Part shown: positions 37,216-49,399 of the stretch, piece by piece
How positions within the stretch are numbered: position 1 is the stretch's first letter
Layout of the letters: each line of letters begins with the position of its first letter
Source: Kuschelorhynchus macadamiae
Lineage: Eukaryota; Arthropoda; Insecta; Coleoptera; Curculionidae
Direction: 5' to 3'
NCBI GenBank assembly: GCA_030620095.1
Contig: JAUTXW010004707.1
Location: 372,001-436,000, forward strand
DNA length: 64,000 nt
Notes under the pieces: model-generated
Told to the model about the DNA's origin: nothing
The model's input: the letters and a program-made list of their open reading frames with translations, nothing else
Databases searched by the model: none
Made by a program: the position numbers and the translations under genes

Positions 37216-40200
37216 CAGTGGCGGTTCGCGGGTGAAAAAGTATGTGAAGTGCAAATGAAGCAAGAAAATATCGCAATAATTTTTTGTATATGTGGAAGGG
37301 GTCCTGATATCCTGATAAAATGGATGAGTTCCCCTAATCTTTCCTTTTGAATTGAAATATTGCCTAAAGAAGTAAGTTTCTTGAGATATTGTATTTCTTA
37401 AATAAGTTTTTCCACGTTTGAGGCAAGAAAAACTTCTTTCCACTGAACAGAGGCGTGCGGTGAAATTTTAAGAAAAGGAAGCAATTTTTAGAAACTTACC
37501 TATTTGTAATTTAATTCGATTCTTCGATCATTTTTTGCAAATTCGTCAATGACGTCATCATAAAAACGTCGATGCTCCGACATATTTTGGAGAAGTTTAT
37601 TTTCAATGGACAACAGCGATGTATGCGAAAGTCTCTCCTGCTCCGTTGAATTCCTAACGAAATTTTTGGCAGGTATTTTCAATGCTTAGTCACACAATTT
37701 CGACACTTTGGTGTAGGCATCCTCCAGCTCCTTGTCTTTTAAAAATTGCATTAGTTTCTTAGCGTTGTTTTTTTGCGGTAATGGCATCAGTTTCGTAAAT
37801 CACTTTTAACTCGGTCGAAGAACTTGCCATAATGAATAATGATTTAAACGCATCTTCTGGAAATTTTCCATGCATTTAAAGATTCCTTTAAATGCATCAA
37901 AATTGCAGAGCTCGAGGAATTTAAAATCATTTGAACCGTTAAATCTAGTTTATTTGTTGCTGAATTTGATCGATTATTTCATAAAAGAGGCGCCTGTATG
38001 ATGTTTGAACATCTGCGACCTTGTCTGTTCAAAGACGCTTGGCTTGTGGCTTTACATTTAACGTCATCGTTTTCTCACAAAATAGGTCAAAGTCATCTCT
38101 TTGTTGGCTTAACGTGGACTTAAAATCATCCACTTTTTTTAGGCAAAAAGCAATATCATTTGTTTTAGTTTGTAATATATTAAAAACATTGTCCGAGAAT
38201 AGAAATATTTCTGAAAATACGTTCAACAAATAATTAAAATTAAAATCTCGTTTCAAACAGTCCAAAAACCCCCTCGAACTATTTATTGCTTCTGAGTCCC
38301 ATGTTTCGTTATTTTATATTATATTCTCAAATAGTTCAATCAGTGATTCACGATTTTCAGATACTGTTAACACAAGTCTTCCATTATAGTTCCACCTAGT
38401 AGGAGCTACTTTGGGCAATCGTTTGTGGACAATGGAATCCAAAGCTTGTGTACGTTTTGTTGACTTGGAAAAAAAAGCAGCCATGTTTAAAGTAACGAAA
38501 AATATTTTACACTCTTTAATGTGATTGATGGACTGGGATAAAACTAAATTTAATTTATGACCAAAACAATGGACAAACACAGCACTCGGGAAAGTTTCTC
38601 GAACTTTAGCTTGCAGACCCCCTAATTGTCCTGCCATCACTGCAGCTCCATCATAACTTTGAGCAACTAATTTTTTCTCTCCATTAATTTCTTTAGTAAC
38701 GTTATAAACTACGGTATATAACGCATCTGCTGTACGATTTTCGGACACATTCTTAAAACCTAAAAATCGCTCTTGAATACTTCCGTCTGTTTTAACGTAG
38801 CGTATTACTATAGATAATTGGCTAAAATTAGTGATATCAGTTGTTTCGTCCAGAACAATAGCAATGAACTGCGCCTCGCCAATCTCCTGCTTAATTCTTT
38901 TTAGAATAATGGTTGCAACAGCGGATATTAAATCATTCTGGATTCGATTTGAAGTTCCGCCAAAAACGCTAGACTGCTCTAAATGATTTTTTAAGCAATC
39001 ATCATATTTAGCCATTAAACTAAATAAATCTTGAAAATTTCCTCTATTTGAAGAAACCGTTGTTTCGTCATGACCTCTAAATCCCAATTCGTACTGTCCG
39101 AGAAAACAAATAACATCGATAAGTCTTCTTAATATTTGCCTATTTTTATCGACTAGTTCATTGTGTTGGCGGTGACTAATATCCAACTGTTTATTAAGGG
39201 TGTGTTCAATTTTGGTTTTGCCGAAGACTTTTTCTTTTATGACGGCATGCAAATGCGCTTTGAACATAGTGTGTCTTTTTACAGCTTTATGGAAACTGTT
39301 TAAATCGGAAAAACCAGTTTTATTCCAGAGACCTTTTTCATTTCCAAAAAGTAAAGTGGACAACAAAATAATTTACTTATATTTTCACACCCTGTTAGCC
39401 ATTTAAATTGTTCGTATTGTTTTTCTGCATAAAAATGTCTAATACAGTTTTTCATTTTTGTGGTTAAATTTTTCATAGGCGGTTTTGCCCTTCATGATTA
39501 TGTAAAGACCTTCACATATTTAACATAGTACATACCTGCAAATCCTTCCTTATTCCACACTGAATATTTATTGGAAACTAGCAAACAAGGCCAGCAAAAC
39601 AATTTTTGTAATATTTGACTACTACATAACCATTTGTACGCCAAAAACCAGGATGACGATTAAAACTCTGATCTGGTTCCTTCCATCGATTAAATGGAGT
39701 TTCCAACAAAATGCAAACCACGTCCGTGATCGGATTCCTGAATAATGTAAATTAATAAACCCGACACCAAATAAAGTTGTAAGAACAACATAAATAAATA
39801 TAACACAAAACAGTCAAGTAAACTGCAAAGGAACTAACCGGTTGCAGCGAAATCCGCAAAAATAAAAGTAAACAACCACCCCAAACTGAACGACACGTGG
39901 GTGTAGTGTACTGCGTTAGCAATTCACCGAGAGCGTTGTATGGCGCTGGTTAACATTATTCTTCCATGTGCTCGACGTCATCGCGAACGCGTTGTCATGG
40001 CAACGTTGTAGGAAAATCATAAACTAAACATATCACATGTCAGCAAAGTCGAAGCAGTTTGCGCCACTGTTAAAGTTGTTATAATAAAGTTCGATTGAAA
40101 GTTTTAAAAAAACATGCCACCAACGGTCAAGTAAAATATTTATTCGAGATATACAGTTTATTTTTTGCCAATTAGGTGAATAAATGAATGTAAAAACTTA

Positions 40201-40298
40201 AATTTTAAGAGATATATAATAAATATAGTTAGATGTTTGCTTGTTTTTTTTCCTCGTGAAGTAGCACTTCACCTACTTCACCTGAATAGCAGCCACTG
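37216..40298 (-). mobile_element. hAT element 2, inserted in the left arm of R2
   Basis: The left end CAGTGGCGGTTCGCGGGTGA and the inverse of the right end (CAGTGGCTGCTATTCAGGTG) match in the first bases and in GGTGAA. Flanks: TTTAAGGG at 37208-37215 and TTTAAGGA at 40299-40306 (7 of 8). The length is 3083 bp. It is related to the element at 25629 by end and protein but is a different subfamily. Removing it rejoins the left arm of R2, which confirms the boundaries. Confidence 0.85.
37370..39750 (-). pseudogene. hAT transposase (ZMYM1/SCAND3-like), rearranged 3' end
   Basis: An N-terminal TTF-like remnant lies at 39750-39420 (VVCILLETPFNRWKEPD). An intact 350-codon block follows (39366-38314) with FRGHDETTVSSNRGNFQDLF, FIAIVLDETTDITNFSQLSI (conserved Asp) and VAQSYDGAAVMAGQLGGLQA. 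It continues at 38265-38029 and, after decay, at 37682-37500 (TEQERLSHTSLLSIENKLL, ending DRRIELNYK and stop). Beyond that stop, at 37443-37370, lies another dimerisation block (MERSFSCLKRGKTYLRNTIS) that normally precedes it, so the 3' end was duplicated or shuffled. Not functional. Confidence 0.8.
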
Positions 40299-41278
40299 TT
40301 TAAGGATTGCTTTGGTCTGGTATTTACGAGGGATAAAACAAGTTTTTTTTTTTATACGAATACGAAGAGCGAGACTTTGCAAATCTGAAATTATTTTGAT
40401 TTTATATGTATGTACCCAGTAAATAGATTCTTAGGAAAAAACTTATTTCCCAAAATTTTGATATCTAATTTGTTGCTTTTTTTATTAATTTTTTCTTATA
40501 ATACGCATTTTTTTCTTCTAAAAGCCTTATTAAAAAGACTATTCTTTTGATCGTTTTGGCTTCTTCAAAGATGTTTTGAAAAAAAGTAGATATAATTTTG
40601 CGTTTCCGAATGTTAATTTTACTTCAGGGGCGTACTAATTAATTTTTTCAGACCGTTGTATATATCTTTCTTCTTTTCTTAAATTAGACTTTGTCTCCTG
40701 TATTCCGTAAAAAGTATTTTTACTTTTTCTTATTATTTTTGATAAAAGTCACTTCAAACCTCCGGACGGTTTTTTAATTTCAGAGAATTATTACCCGTAG
40801 TCTGAGTAATTTTGATTATTACACAGTGTAATAAAATGAAAACCAAAATTTGATGCCGGAAATCTAACATCTGATTTTAGATGTTTTTAGTGTGCTGATT
40901 CCAAAAATGCCACCAGATTTTTTCTATCAGCTCTAGTTTTTGAGATACAGGCTACAGGTTAATTGATATTTTTTTCTGATAAAGGACAACAAATAAAGAG
41001 ATAAATATGTACTTAATCGTCAAAATAGAAATTTCCCAGAATGTAATTAACCAAATGTATACCTGGAATTGTCCCTGACCCAATGTTCCTATACTAGGAA
41101 CTACTCAATACACTGCTCTTAATTACTTTTATACCTGTAATTGCCTATGACCAGATCCTTCTATACCTGCTTGGCTGTACTCGATTTAGTATATTACTGA
41201 GTTTTCCCAAGTAAAGTTGTGCTATCATTTTGTGTAAATTTTGGTCGTTTTGTAGTATCAAGACACTAAACTGAAACA

Positions 41279-41750
41279 ATGGCATCCACAAGCAGACGTA
41301 CCTGTGTAAATCATCCCGATGTTTTTTGTTATGTGTGTGGTGAATACACTTTGAAAGAGAGCAGAAAAATGATTTCTGACTTTGTGAAAAGAGCTTATCT
41401 TGCCTTGAAAATGAACGCCAAAGTTCATTTAGGAGGTCAAGATAAATCTTGGGCCCCACATTTCATATGTAAAACATGTGTTGAACATTTGCGACAGTGG
41501 GCAACTGGAAAGAGGAAGTGCCTAAAGTTTGGTGTACCAATGGTTTGGAGAGAACCGCGAAACCATCATGACGACTGCTATTTTTGTCTCGTTAATATTA
41601 AAGGCATACATAGAAACAATAGACACAAGTGGATATATCCTGATCTAGATTCTGCAAGAAAGATTGTAGCGCATTCGGAAGAAATACCCGTTCCATTATT
41701 CAGCAGTCTACCCGAACTGACAGAAGATGATACAGAAAGCGTAAGAAATA
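41279..41750 (+). pseudogene. Cys-rich multicopy arthropod protein, N-terminal part, cut by piggyBac
   Basis: ATG at 41279 starts MASTSRRTCVNHPDVFCYVC, with further Cys/His pairs (FICKTCVEHLRQW, HHDDCYFCLVNIKG) suggesting zinc binding, then SLPELTEDDTES. The frame stays open into 22-bp repeats and stops at 41788; those last residues are not part of the gene. The continuation is found at 44815. I know this as a recurring family of uncharacterised arthropod proteins with many genomic copies; its function is unknown to me. The multicopy habit and the surrounding inverted repeats (R2) suggest it is transposon-borne. Confidence 0.6.
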
Positions 41751-41794
41751 CTTTATTACACAATAATACAAACTTTATTACACAATAATACAAA
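41751..41794. repeat. two 22-bp tandem units
   Basis: CTTTATTACACAATAATACA plus AA occurs twice in a row. Read on the minus strand each unit contains AATAAAG, a poly(A)-signal form for the piggyBac transcript ending here. It marks the approximate left limit of the piggyBac insertion. Confidence 0.6.
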
Positions 41795-41969
41795 CTCGTA
41801 ACAAAATACAATGAACAAAAACACAAGCTATTCATTTTCTCTAAAAATAATGTTCTTTTAGAAATTTTAGCCTAACATTAAATAATATTAAATTGTTACA
41901 TTATAAGAAAAATGGTACAACTAAAGGGTTAAAATTAATTCACAAGACACAAAAACTTTTGGGAATATG

Positions 41970-44576
41970 CTATTCGCTTTCATTTTCTTCCACCTGTTGA
42001 TCTAATCTATTACACTCTGTACAAATGACAACAGAGTGTTCTTTACAAACCATTTTCATACATTTATTACATGAAATTGTCGTCACTCTATTTTTGCTCC
42101 TTCCACAGCAATAGCATCTACCCCGCTTTTTTGCTGGTAGTTCTTCCTCATGGTCGTCTTGTACATTTTTGTATTTCTTCAGGAAAAATTTCAAATCTAA
42201 AGGTAAACTCTGTATTTCAGCCCTTTCAGAAAGATGAGGTCTCATCAAAGCCATTGATAAATTTTTGAGAAAAACTCTTCTGTATTTTTGAGGCTTGTTG
42301 ATGTTCGCAGCATTGTACAGGATTTGGCTGTTAATTCCTGCAATGTTCAGGAGTTGAAAGAATAGGGCCAGGGGCCATCTTCGTGTTCTTCGTGATACCG
42401 AATACATACCACACATTTTGTCGACAGTATCGACGCCTCCCTTATGAGAATTGTAGTCCATAATTATTATGGGTTTGCCTGTTTCAGGATCTACTGCAGA
42501 ATTACTATGCATGGTAGATAGCAAAATTACAGCTTTATTCTTTTTTGGGGCATAGGAAACAATAGTAACCTCTTTTTGAAACCCAAAAATGGACGATCCA
42601 ATTTGTGTCTTTTTATTAGGTAAAAACTCTTGGGGCAGCTCTCTTTTATTTCTTTTTAGGGTGCCAACTGTTGTTATTTTATCTTTTAAAAGATCAATCG
42701 CCAAAGGATAGCTGGTATACCAGTTGTCGCATGTCAAGTTGCGATTTTTACCTTTCCAGGGTTCAAGCAGCCGATGAGTAATATCAGTTGGTGTGTTAGA
42801 TTTTCTGTAGGGTCCTTCCGGTTGTTGACCACAATACACCTCAAAATTGGTGACATAGAAAGTTTTTGCATCACACAATACAAATACTTTCAAGCCGTAC
42901 TTTGCGGGCTTGCTCGGAATGTATTGCACAAAGCTACATCTGCCTCTGAACGGTATCAACATTTCATCAATTGTCATCTGTTCTCCCAGAGAATAGTTGT
43001 TGCTGCAATTCTCCATAAAACGATCAAGAGTAAATCGAATGGCAGCAAGTTTGTCAACTGATTTGCGGTCCTGTCGAGTATCTTTGTTATCAAACCTAAG
43101 AGACGCAAGCAAAAATAAAAACCGATCGGCACTCATGCAAACTCGAAATATTTCTGAGTCGGTTCCATCTGTGGTCCACAGCTCAAGGAAGTGAGTATGG
43201 TTTTGCTTTTTTGTCCCTGCAAGTAGTAATATTCCTATAAACGCCATAATTTCTGTTTTTGTAGTATCTTTAGCTCGTCTTGGCCGTTCGTAATTTACTC
43301 GCATCTTTGCAATCTGCAAATTTGTGCATTCAACTATATTTTCTATGATATCATTTGTAAATATTTTTTCAAAAGCACTTTTTTCATCAGTAACGTCTCT
43401 TGCACACATTTTTGGCCCAGGAAATATCTTTACAATATTTTTCGAAGAAGTTTTGCTGAATTTGCTCGCAAGTGATTGTTTATGCCATTTAGTTTTTTTA
43501 TCTTTCCCTATGAAATACTCATTGTCTTCATCATGTTCTGAAATGTTTCCATTGTCATCGTCTGCATCTAAATCAAGCATATCTTGATTTATATCGTGTA
43601 GGTCCACTTCCGAGTCAGTGTCGTGGTCACTTTTTTCTATTAGCTCCTCGTCTGAAGTATCTGGGTCCCCACCAACATCTTCATCAGATTCTTCGTCACA
43701 TATAGCTTGAGCCATAGCTCTAAGCTCATCTTCTGAGAGCTTATTGGGGTTTTTTACTGGTACACGATGCCTGCAAAATTAAAATTTCTGTTGCAAGTAT
43801 CTCGCGGTTTACAAATATTATGAAGAAATATGATGAATTGATTTTGATGTGTGAAAATAAATATGAAAATAAAATATTCAGTCAAATGTTTTGAGTATAC
43901 AGTAATACTATTTTCACAAAAAAAATGTTGTGGATATTTATCGATAAGGTGGCAACAAGAAATTTATTTTTAGCAGTGACATTATAAAGGAAAATGTATC
44001 TTAATTTTTCATAAAACATATTAGGCAAAAGTTTTACGTATAGAACGATCTCATAATCTTTTTACGACGTTATCAAAAAACTATAATATCGAATTTCAAA
44101 AGGATAGCTTACAGTATATTTATGCAATAAAAAAGTGAAATCTATTTTATTATGAAAACATTTTGTATGCTATAACAATCAAATCTAATTTCAATGGAAA
44201 TTTTAGATTACCTGGCCGTTTAAAAATTGCCTAATATGTTTTGCTGAAAAAACATAACTTTTATTTTTATAACAACGAACGACACTGCTAAAAATTTAAT
44301 TCTCTTGTTGCGCCTTGATCACCTGATCGATAAGTACCATCAACAAAAATTTTATGAAAATTTTACTAAAAAGGGGACTAGAATTTGGAAGTCATGAAAA
44401 GTGAGACATACTGTATAGATATATCATGTTTTAAATATTTTTAATACAAAATTATACATTTTTTTATGTAGAACGTTGCAAAAGAGCTAGCTTGTCTTAC
44501 AGATAAATATTTTGATGTCAATAATATCACGATTTAATAGGCAAACCAAATTTAATCCCACAAAATTTACTTACAT
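41970..44576 (-). CDS. piggyBac transposase, intact, start codon split by an intron
   Basis: Main exon 43770-41970; a short first exon ends at 44575. The donor GTAAGT is at 44574-44569 and the acceptor TTTTGCAG ends at 43771. Joining puts AT (44576-44575) before G at 43770, giving ATG and MHRVPVKNPNKLSEDELRA ahead of the ORF that starts MAQAICDEESDEDVG; 600 residues in total. An acidic N-terminus is followed by the DDE_Tnp_1_7 core with Asp in MTIDEMLIPFRGRCSF, in LTCDNWYTSYPLA and in MDYNSHKGGVDTVDKM, and a C-terminal Cys-rich finger (CYCCGRSKN ... CKEHSVVICTEC). All key residues are present and there is no lesion. TTAA-specific cut-and-paste is expected. The right terminus is probably near a TTAA at 44805-44815; the left terminus is unclear. 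Confidence 0.85.
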
Positions 44577-44588
44577 AACTAGGTGCTT

Positions 44589-44605
44589 GGTGTACTGAAT
44601 ACACC
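44589..44605. repeat. 17-bp palindrome, copy 1, in the piggyBac 5' end
   Basis: GGTGTACTGAATACACC, just upstream (in minus sense) of the split start codon. A near-identical palindrome GGTGTACTGTATACACC is at 44770-44786, close to the presumed element end. It may be a transposase-binding or subterminal repeat. Confidence 0.6.
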
Positions 44606-44814
44606 ACAGGTAAACTTCGTTTGAATTTCCAGGAAACGAACAAGCGGTCTGCACGATAATCAGTTTGCGACTGAGGAACCTTAATGTTGACACTTCACAG
44701 ATAGGTTACGTTGAGGCGGCGGAAGCGCGGGGACTACTCTACAAAAATGGCGGCCATTTTAGTGCGTCTGGTGTACTGTATACACCGTAGCCCGTAGTTA
44801 AAGGTTAAAAGAAA

Positions 44815-45805
44815 AAAATATACTTTGTCCAGGTACTAATATTATATTTTATCGTAAAAGAGATAAGGATCTGCTGCCTTTTTTCGCTCAGGAAAATGAC
44901 TTGGTATTCTGTAACAATATAAAAGGGCTCTTAGAAAAAATGGGTTTGCCTGAATACACTCCAGATGATTGGCGCCTTTTTATTGACAGTTCAAAACGTA
45001 GTTTAAAATGTGTTCTTTTACATAACGGCTATGTGTAATATGGCTCAATTCCTATTGGTCATTCTACTACCATGAAGGAAGAATATGAAACAATTGTATT
45101 AGTTTTGAGAAAAATTAAGTACGAAGAACATCAGTGGGCAATTTGTGTTTTTTGTGCCATTGGGACAGCAGAGCTAAAAATGAGCACTGGGTTAACAAAA
45201 ATTGGCCTTTAAGAGATGTCATGATTCAAGGAAAATAAATGGTGATCAACGAACCTTTGGTTTCAAGAGAAAAAAATCTTACTTCCGCCCTTGCATATCA
45301 AGCTATGCCTAATGAAGCAATTTGTGAAGGCTTTAAATCGAGATGGAAATTGTTTTGTGTATTTGTCACGTACATTTCCTGGCATTAGCACGGAAAAAGT
45401 AAAAGCTGGTATATTTGATGGTCCTCAAATAAGGCAACTTGTTAAAGATCCACAATTCACCACATCAATAGAACGAGACTGAATCTAACGCTTGGTGTTC
45501 ATTTGTTAAGTAGTACAAAATTTTCTTGGCAATCATAAAGCAGAGAATTACGTAGAATTAGTGGAAACTATGCTTTCAAATTTTAATATTCTCGGCTGTA
45601 ACATGAGAGTATAAAAGTTCACTATTTCCACAGCCACCTAGATCGTTTTCCAGAAAACTTAGGTGATTGTAGTGAAGAACAGGGGGAAAGATTCCATCAG
45701 GATATTAAAACTATGGAAGATCGTTATCAAAGACGATGGGATGGCCACATGATGGCGGACTACTGCTGGAGCCTTCAGCGAGACTGCCCCAGTAAACTAC
45801 TAAAC
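44815..45805 (+). pseudogene. Cys-rich multicopy arthropod protein, C-terminal part, decayed
   Basis: After the piggyBac insertion the gene resumes with LCPGTNIIFYRKRDKDLLPF and FIDSSKRSLKCVLLHNGYV, then stops. Shifted frames give LMKQFVKALNRDGNCFVYLS, FPGISTEKVKAGIFDGPQIR, and the end GERFHQDIKTMEDRYQRRWD with GHMMADYCWSLQRD. At least five frameshifts or stops are present, so the gene was already decaying or decayed after the insertion. Function unknown. Confidence 0.6.
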
Positions 45806-46104
45806 TAAAGTCCATTCTAGAAAGTCGTATAAAAGACAATTTTTATGTGATTAGTGACTAATGTAATTATGTAAATTAAGTTTTTGCAATAAATACTTAA
45901 ATCCATGTGTCTTTTTTTTTACTGGCAATAGTAATATTATGTATTATAACAGTTATAACGTAAAATATATACACAATTTTCTTTTTTTTTTTTAAACTAG
46001 ATCTGATAGACAAAATCTGAGAATTTGTTTACATTCTGCATCCAAAAATTACCCAGGAACAGTTAAAAAATCGCAGGCACCAAAATGTGTGTTGGCCTGT
46101 GTTA

Positions 46105-47311
46105 TCTAAACTTAATTTTTTTAACATAAGAACTACTTTCTTGTAAATTATCAATTCTAGGCACCTTCTAATTAGAGTTATACCTAACTGAGTATGTTTT
46201 CTCGTTTATTAGTAAGTATTCGTATACCGAGTGTCCAAAAAATATATAATTATTAAAACTATTATACAGGGTGGGGCACGACTTACCCGTCCGTCTCTAA
46301 CAATTGAACGGCACTTTCTTGTTAAATGAACCTTGCAGGATATATGTAGATCAGATAGAGCTACATTCTAAGTTATTCTTAGGTATACAGGGTGCGTCAA
46401 AAATACGTGCCTTAATAAAAATACATTTTTTAATGGATTACAGTGTATTCTATTGTATATTTGAATACCCCAATAAAAGTAAGGTTACATTTTAAAAAAA
46501 GGTTACCTATACCTAATGGCGGCATAGCTACACTTACTAAAAAATACGGAAATTATTGAAAAACTATTGGATTTAGATATAACCACAGAGCCCTAAGTGT
46601 AATTTCTTAAAATTCATCTTGAATTTAAATTGTTTGCTTGCAAACGCTTTTTTACGTTTTGTAAGCTTGTGTTTTATTAATTTTTCTGTAGGATCTAATA
46701 TTTTGAACACATTTTTACGTAATGCAGTACTTAATGGTATTTTCAGTTTTTAGTGTCATTTATTCAAATCGAATACATTATTGGTTTAGAAAATACCATA
46801 GAACAGACAGTATCATGTTTAAATTAATGTGATTGGTGATTGGGACCGAACCGTCGGAATAGAAAGATAAAAAATGCCATTTTGTAATGGAAAATATTTC
46901 AGTTTTTTGCTTTCGACAGTCTTAAAAAAATAAGTTTAACAATGCGTAACTTTGTCGCTATTAAAACTTTTTTACCTCATACTTTTCTGCGAGTTCTCAG
47001 TGAGCATGAGCATCAAGTTTGCAACAACCTGTGTAAAGTTTATGTTCTTTATATATATATATCGAAAAATAAAAATATATATAAAAAAGTAAAAATGCCA
47101 AAATTCAGGATAAAAGTGTAACTTCAGAGAATTAAAAGGTTTATTTAAAAAGAAAGTATCGTTCAGTAGTTTTTGCCCCACCCTGTATAAAGATTTTAAT
47201 AATTATATCTTTTTTGGTTAAAATAATTAGGCACAACTTTATTAAAAAAGTGCCTAGAATTGTAATTTAAAAGAAAGTAGTTTTTATGTTAAAAAAATTA
47301 AGTTTGAAAAA
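46105..47311. mobile_element. nested inverted-repeat element beside the right arm of R2
   Basis: Arms at about 46105-46281 and 47171-47311 are inverse copies (AAACTTAATTTTTTTAACAT, AATTCTAGGCAC, ATATAATTATTAAAA, TACAGGGTGGGGCA). The tip-like ACAGGGTGGGGCA faces inward at 46265 and its inverse at 47173-47187, so a CAGGGTGGGGC-ended element (about 46264-47190) may sit inside an older inverted repeat. The interior has no convincing ORF. Confidence 0.55.
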
Positions 47312-47929
47312 TAATCAAAATTACTCAGACTACAGGTAATAATTCTATGAAATTAAAAAAGCGTCCCGAAGTTTGAAGTCAAAGATAATAAAAAAAAGTA
47401 AAAATACCCTTTACGGAATTCAGGAAACAAAACTCTAATTTAAGAAAATAAGAAAGATATAACGGTCTGAAAAAGTCAGTTAGTACGCCCCTGAAGTAAA
47501 ATTAACATTCCAAAAGACAAAATTATATTTATTTTTTTCAAAACGTCCTTGGGGAAGCTAAAAATTTTGAGACAGAAAGTTTTCTCCTAAGAACCCATTT
47601 ATTAAGTACTTACATATAAAATCAAAATAATTTCAGATTTACAAATGTTCGCTCTTGACAAAGTTCATGAATAAAAAGCTACTTTTGTCTTATCCCTCGT
47701 ATATACTTTTAAAACATGCATATCACAAAACTGTTAACAAAACTAAGCCTTCAAAATGTAAAAAACCGCTTGAAAACATACTATTTTGTTTACAAGTTAT
47801 AGCTATTTAAATTTAGGATAAATTTTAAAAAAATCTACTTCGATTGCATGTTCATGTCTATATCACAGTTAGTTATAGCACACAATTTGAAATCAGTCCA
47901 TTAAGTACTTTTTCAGGTGAAATTTTGAA

Positions 47930-48310
47930 ATATTCTTTTAAGCCGTCATTTGATTCCGCCTTCTTGGATTCGTACCAAAATTTTACCAATTGATTCCCGC
48001 ATAATACTTAATCTTTGTGCAAAATTTGAAATAAATTGGATAAGGAACTTTTTAGTAATAATTTTTTAATATTTCACTAGGCCGCCATTTTGTTTTGCCA
48101 TATTTGATTTTTACCAAAAGGTTGCCAGGTCTCTTATCAGTCAATCGGGAAAGCTAGCTATTCCGCGAATAGACAGGGCGATAGACAGAGAGACCGACGG
48201 AATTGAGAAAATAGGTTTTTCGGCATCTAGGGACCCTGAAACTTAAAGATTTGGAAAAATATCGGAGGATGATTTTTTCACGATTACTAATACTTTCTTT
48301 TTACGAGGGA
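47930..48310. repeat. R1 repeat fragment
   Basis: Contains GCCGTCATTTGATTCCGCC, TAGGCCGCCATTTTGTTTTG, GACAGAGAGACCGACGG and GAGGGAAGTAAAAATT. It is the most complete distal end of the R1 family in the window. The following 48311-49400 holds nothing else that I recognise. Confidence 0.6.
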
Positions 48311-49399
48311 AGTAAAAATTAATTGAAAAAAGAAACAGAAAGTGGCTATATTATTATTATATTTCATCTTAAAGCCCCGTTCAAACATGCATCCGCAGAA
48401 ATAAAAAAGTGGTCTTAATCTTTTATCAGCCTCCTCGAAATTATGCCACAAAATAAATTTTAAGGAGTGTCTTAGGAGACAACTCTTTTAAAGAGGCTAT
48501 AACTCTGTCTTATCTCATATCGCATTTCGAAGTTTGGATGTTATTTGCCAATTCTTGATTTTAGCTTCCACCTTGTTTTAATTATCCTAATTAGATGAAA
48601 TAAAAAATAAGACAACAAAAAAAAACATACTTGATTTCCACAATGTACCAATATTTCAGTCATTAATGTTGTGTATGAATTGATGTTCTTGCGTATCAAA
48701 CTGCTACAGTATGTATTAATATAGTATATCTTAGCAAGATTGAGAAAACCATTCGTTCGTTACTCACCATTTTAAAAAAATTCTATCAGATATCAAGATC
48801 AATGAAAGCTACTCATTTAAACACGCTTGATTTACATATCGAAAATATCGAGTCTAGGCAGTCATTATTATTAAAACTTTCAGGATGTTTTCCAGAAAAA
48901 ATAACATATATTTTATGTTAACAAGTTTCCAAACTTTGCAGATAATCATATCTCCCAATGAAATAGCTAATGATTACATAATCATAGGGAAGAATGTTTC
49001 CTCTAGTAATAAGAAAATTTATTTGTAAGTATTTCTTTTTTTAAAGTGCATTTATATACATAAACAACATTTTAATTATACCGAATAAATAAACACTCTG
49101 TTTTAATTTATCAAAATATTTATTGTTTTCTAGGATTAGACTAAGACTGCTTTTCTGGGGACAATTATAGTTAAACTAGCATACCCAAATATGTAACCAC
49201 GGAATAATCTTATAGATATGAATAATAAAAAAAGTAATTTCATAGAAAAGAACTTTTAATGAATATAATAAAAAAACGTTTTAAAACATATTAAAAGTAC
49301 AAAACTGGCAAACAATTTATACATTAGAAACATCTTTAGTAAACAATGGAATGAATTTATGAATTTAATTTTAAAAATAAAAAAAATAAAAATAACTTT

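Larger units (their letters stand above)
37105..47830. mobile_element. unit R2: long inverted repeats bounding a Cys-rich gene, with nested insertions
   Basis: The left arm is 37105-37215 plus 40307-40830, split by a hAT element. Phrases: CCTAAATTTAAATGGCTAGA, ACGAGGGATAAAACAAG, GGGGCGTACTAATTA, TAGTCTGAGTAATTTTGATT. The right arm (about 47313-47830) carries the inverse of each in the mirrored order. Inside is a Cys-rich gene (41279-45805) broken by piggyBac, and a 1.2-kb inverted-repeat element next to the right arm. Subtracting the nested elements leaves roughly 4 kb. I infer a terminal-inverted-repeat unit carrying that gene; two unrelated inverted repeats flanking it by chance is the alternative. 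Confidence 0.5.

Noticed and set aside
41970..44576. Domesticated piggyBac-derived host gene rather than a transposon
   Set aside because: It interrupts another gene, keeps all catalytic residues and has subterminal palindromes; nothing shows host co-option. Not fully excluded because the left terminus is unclear.
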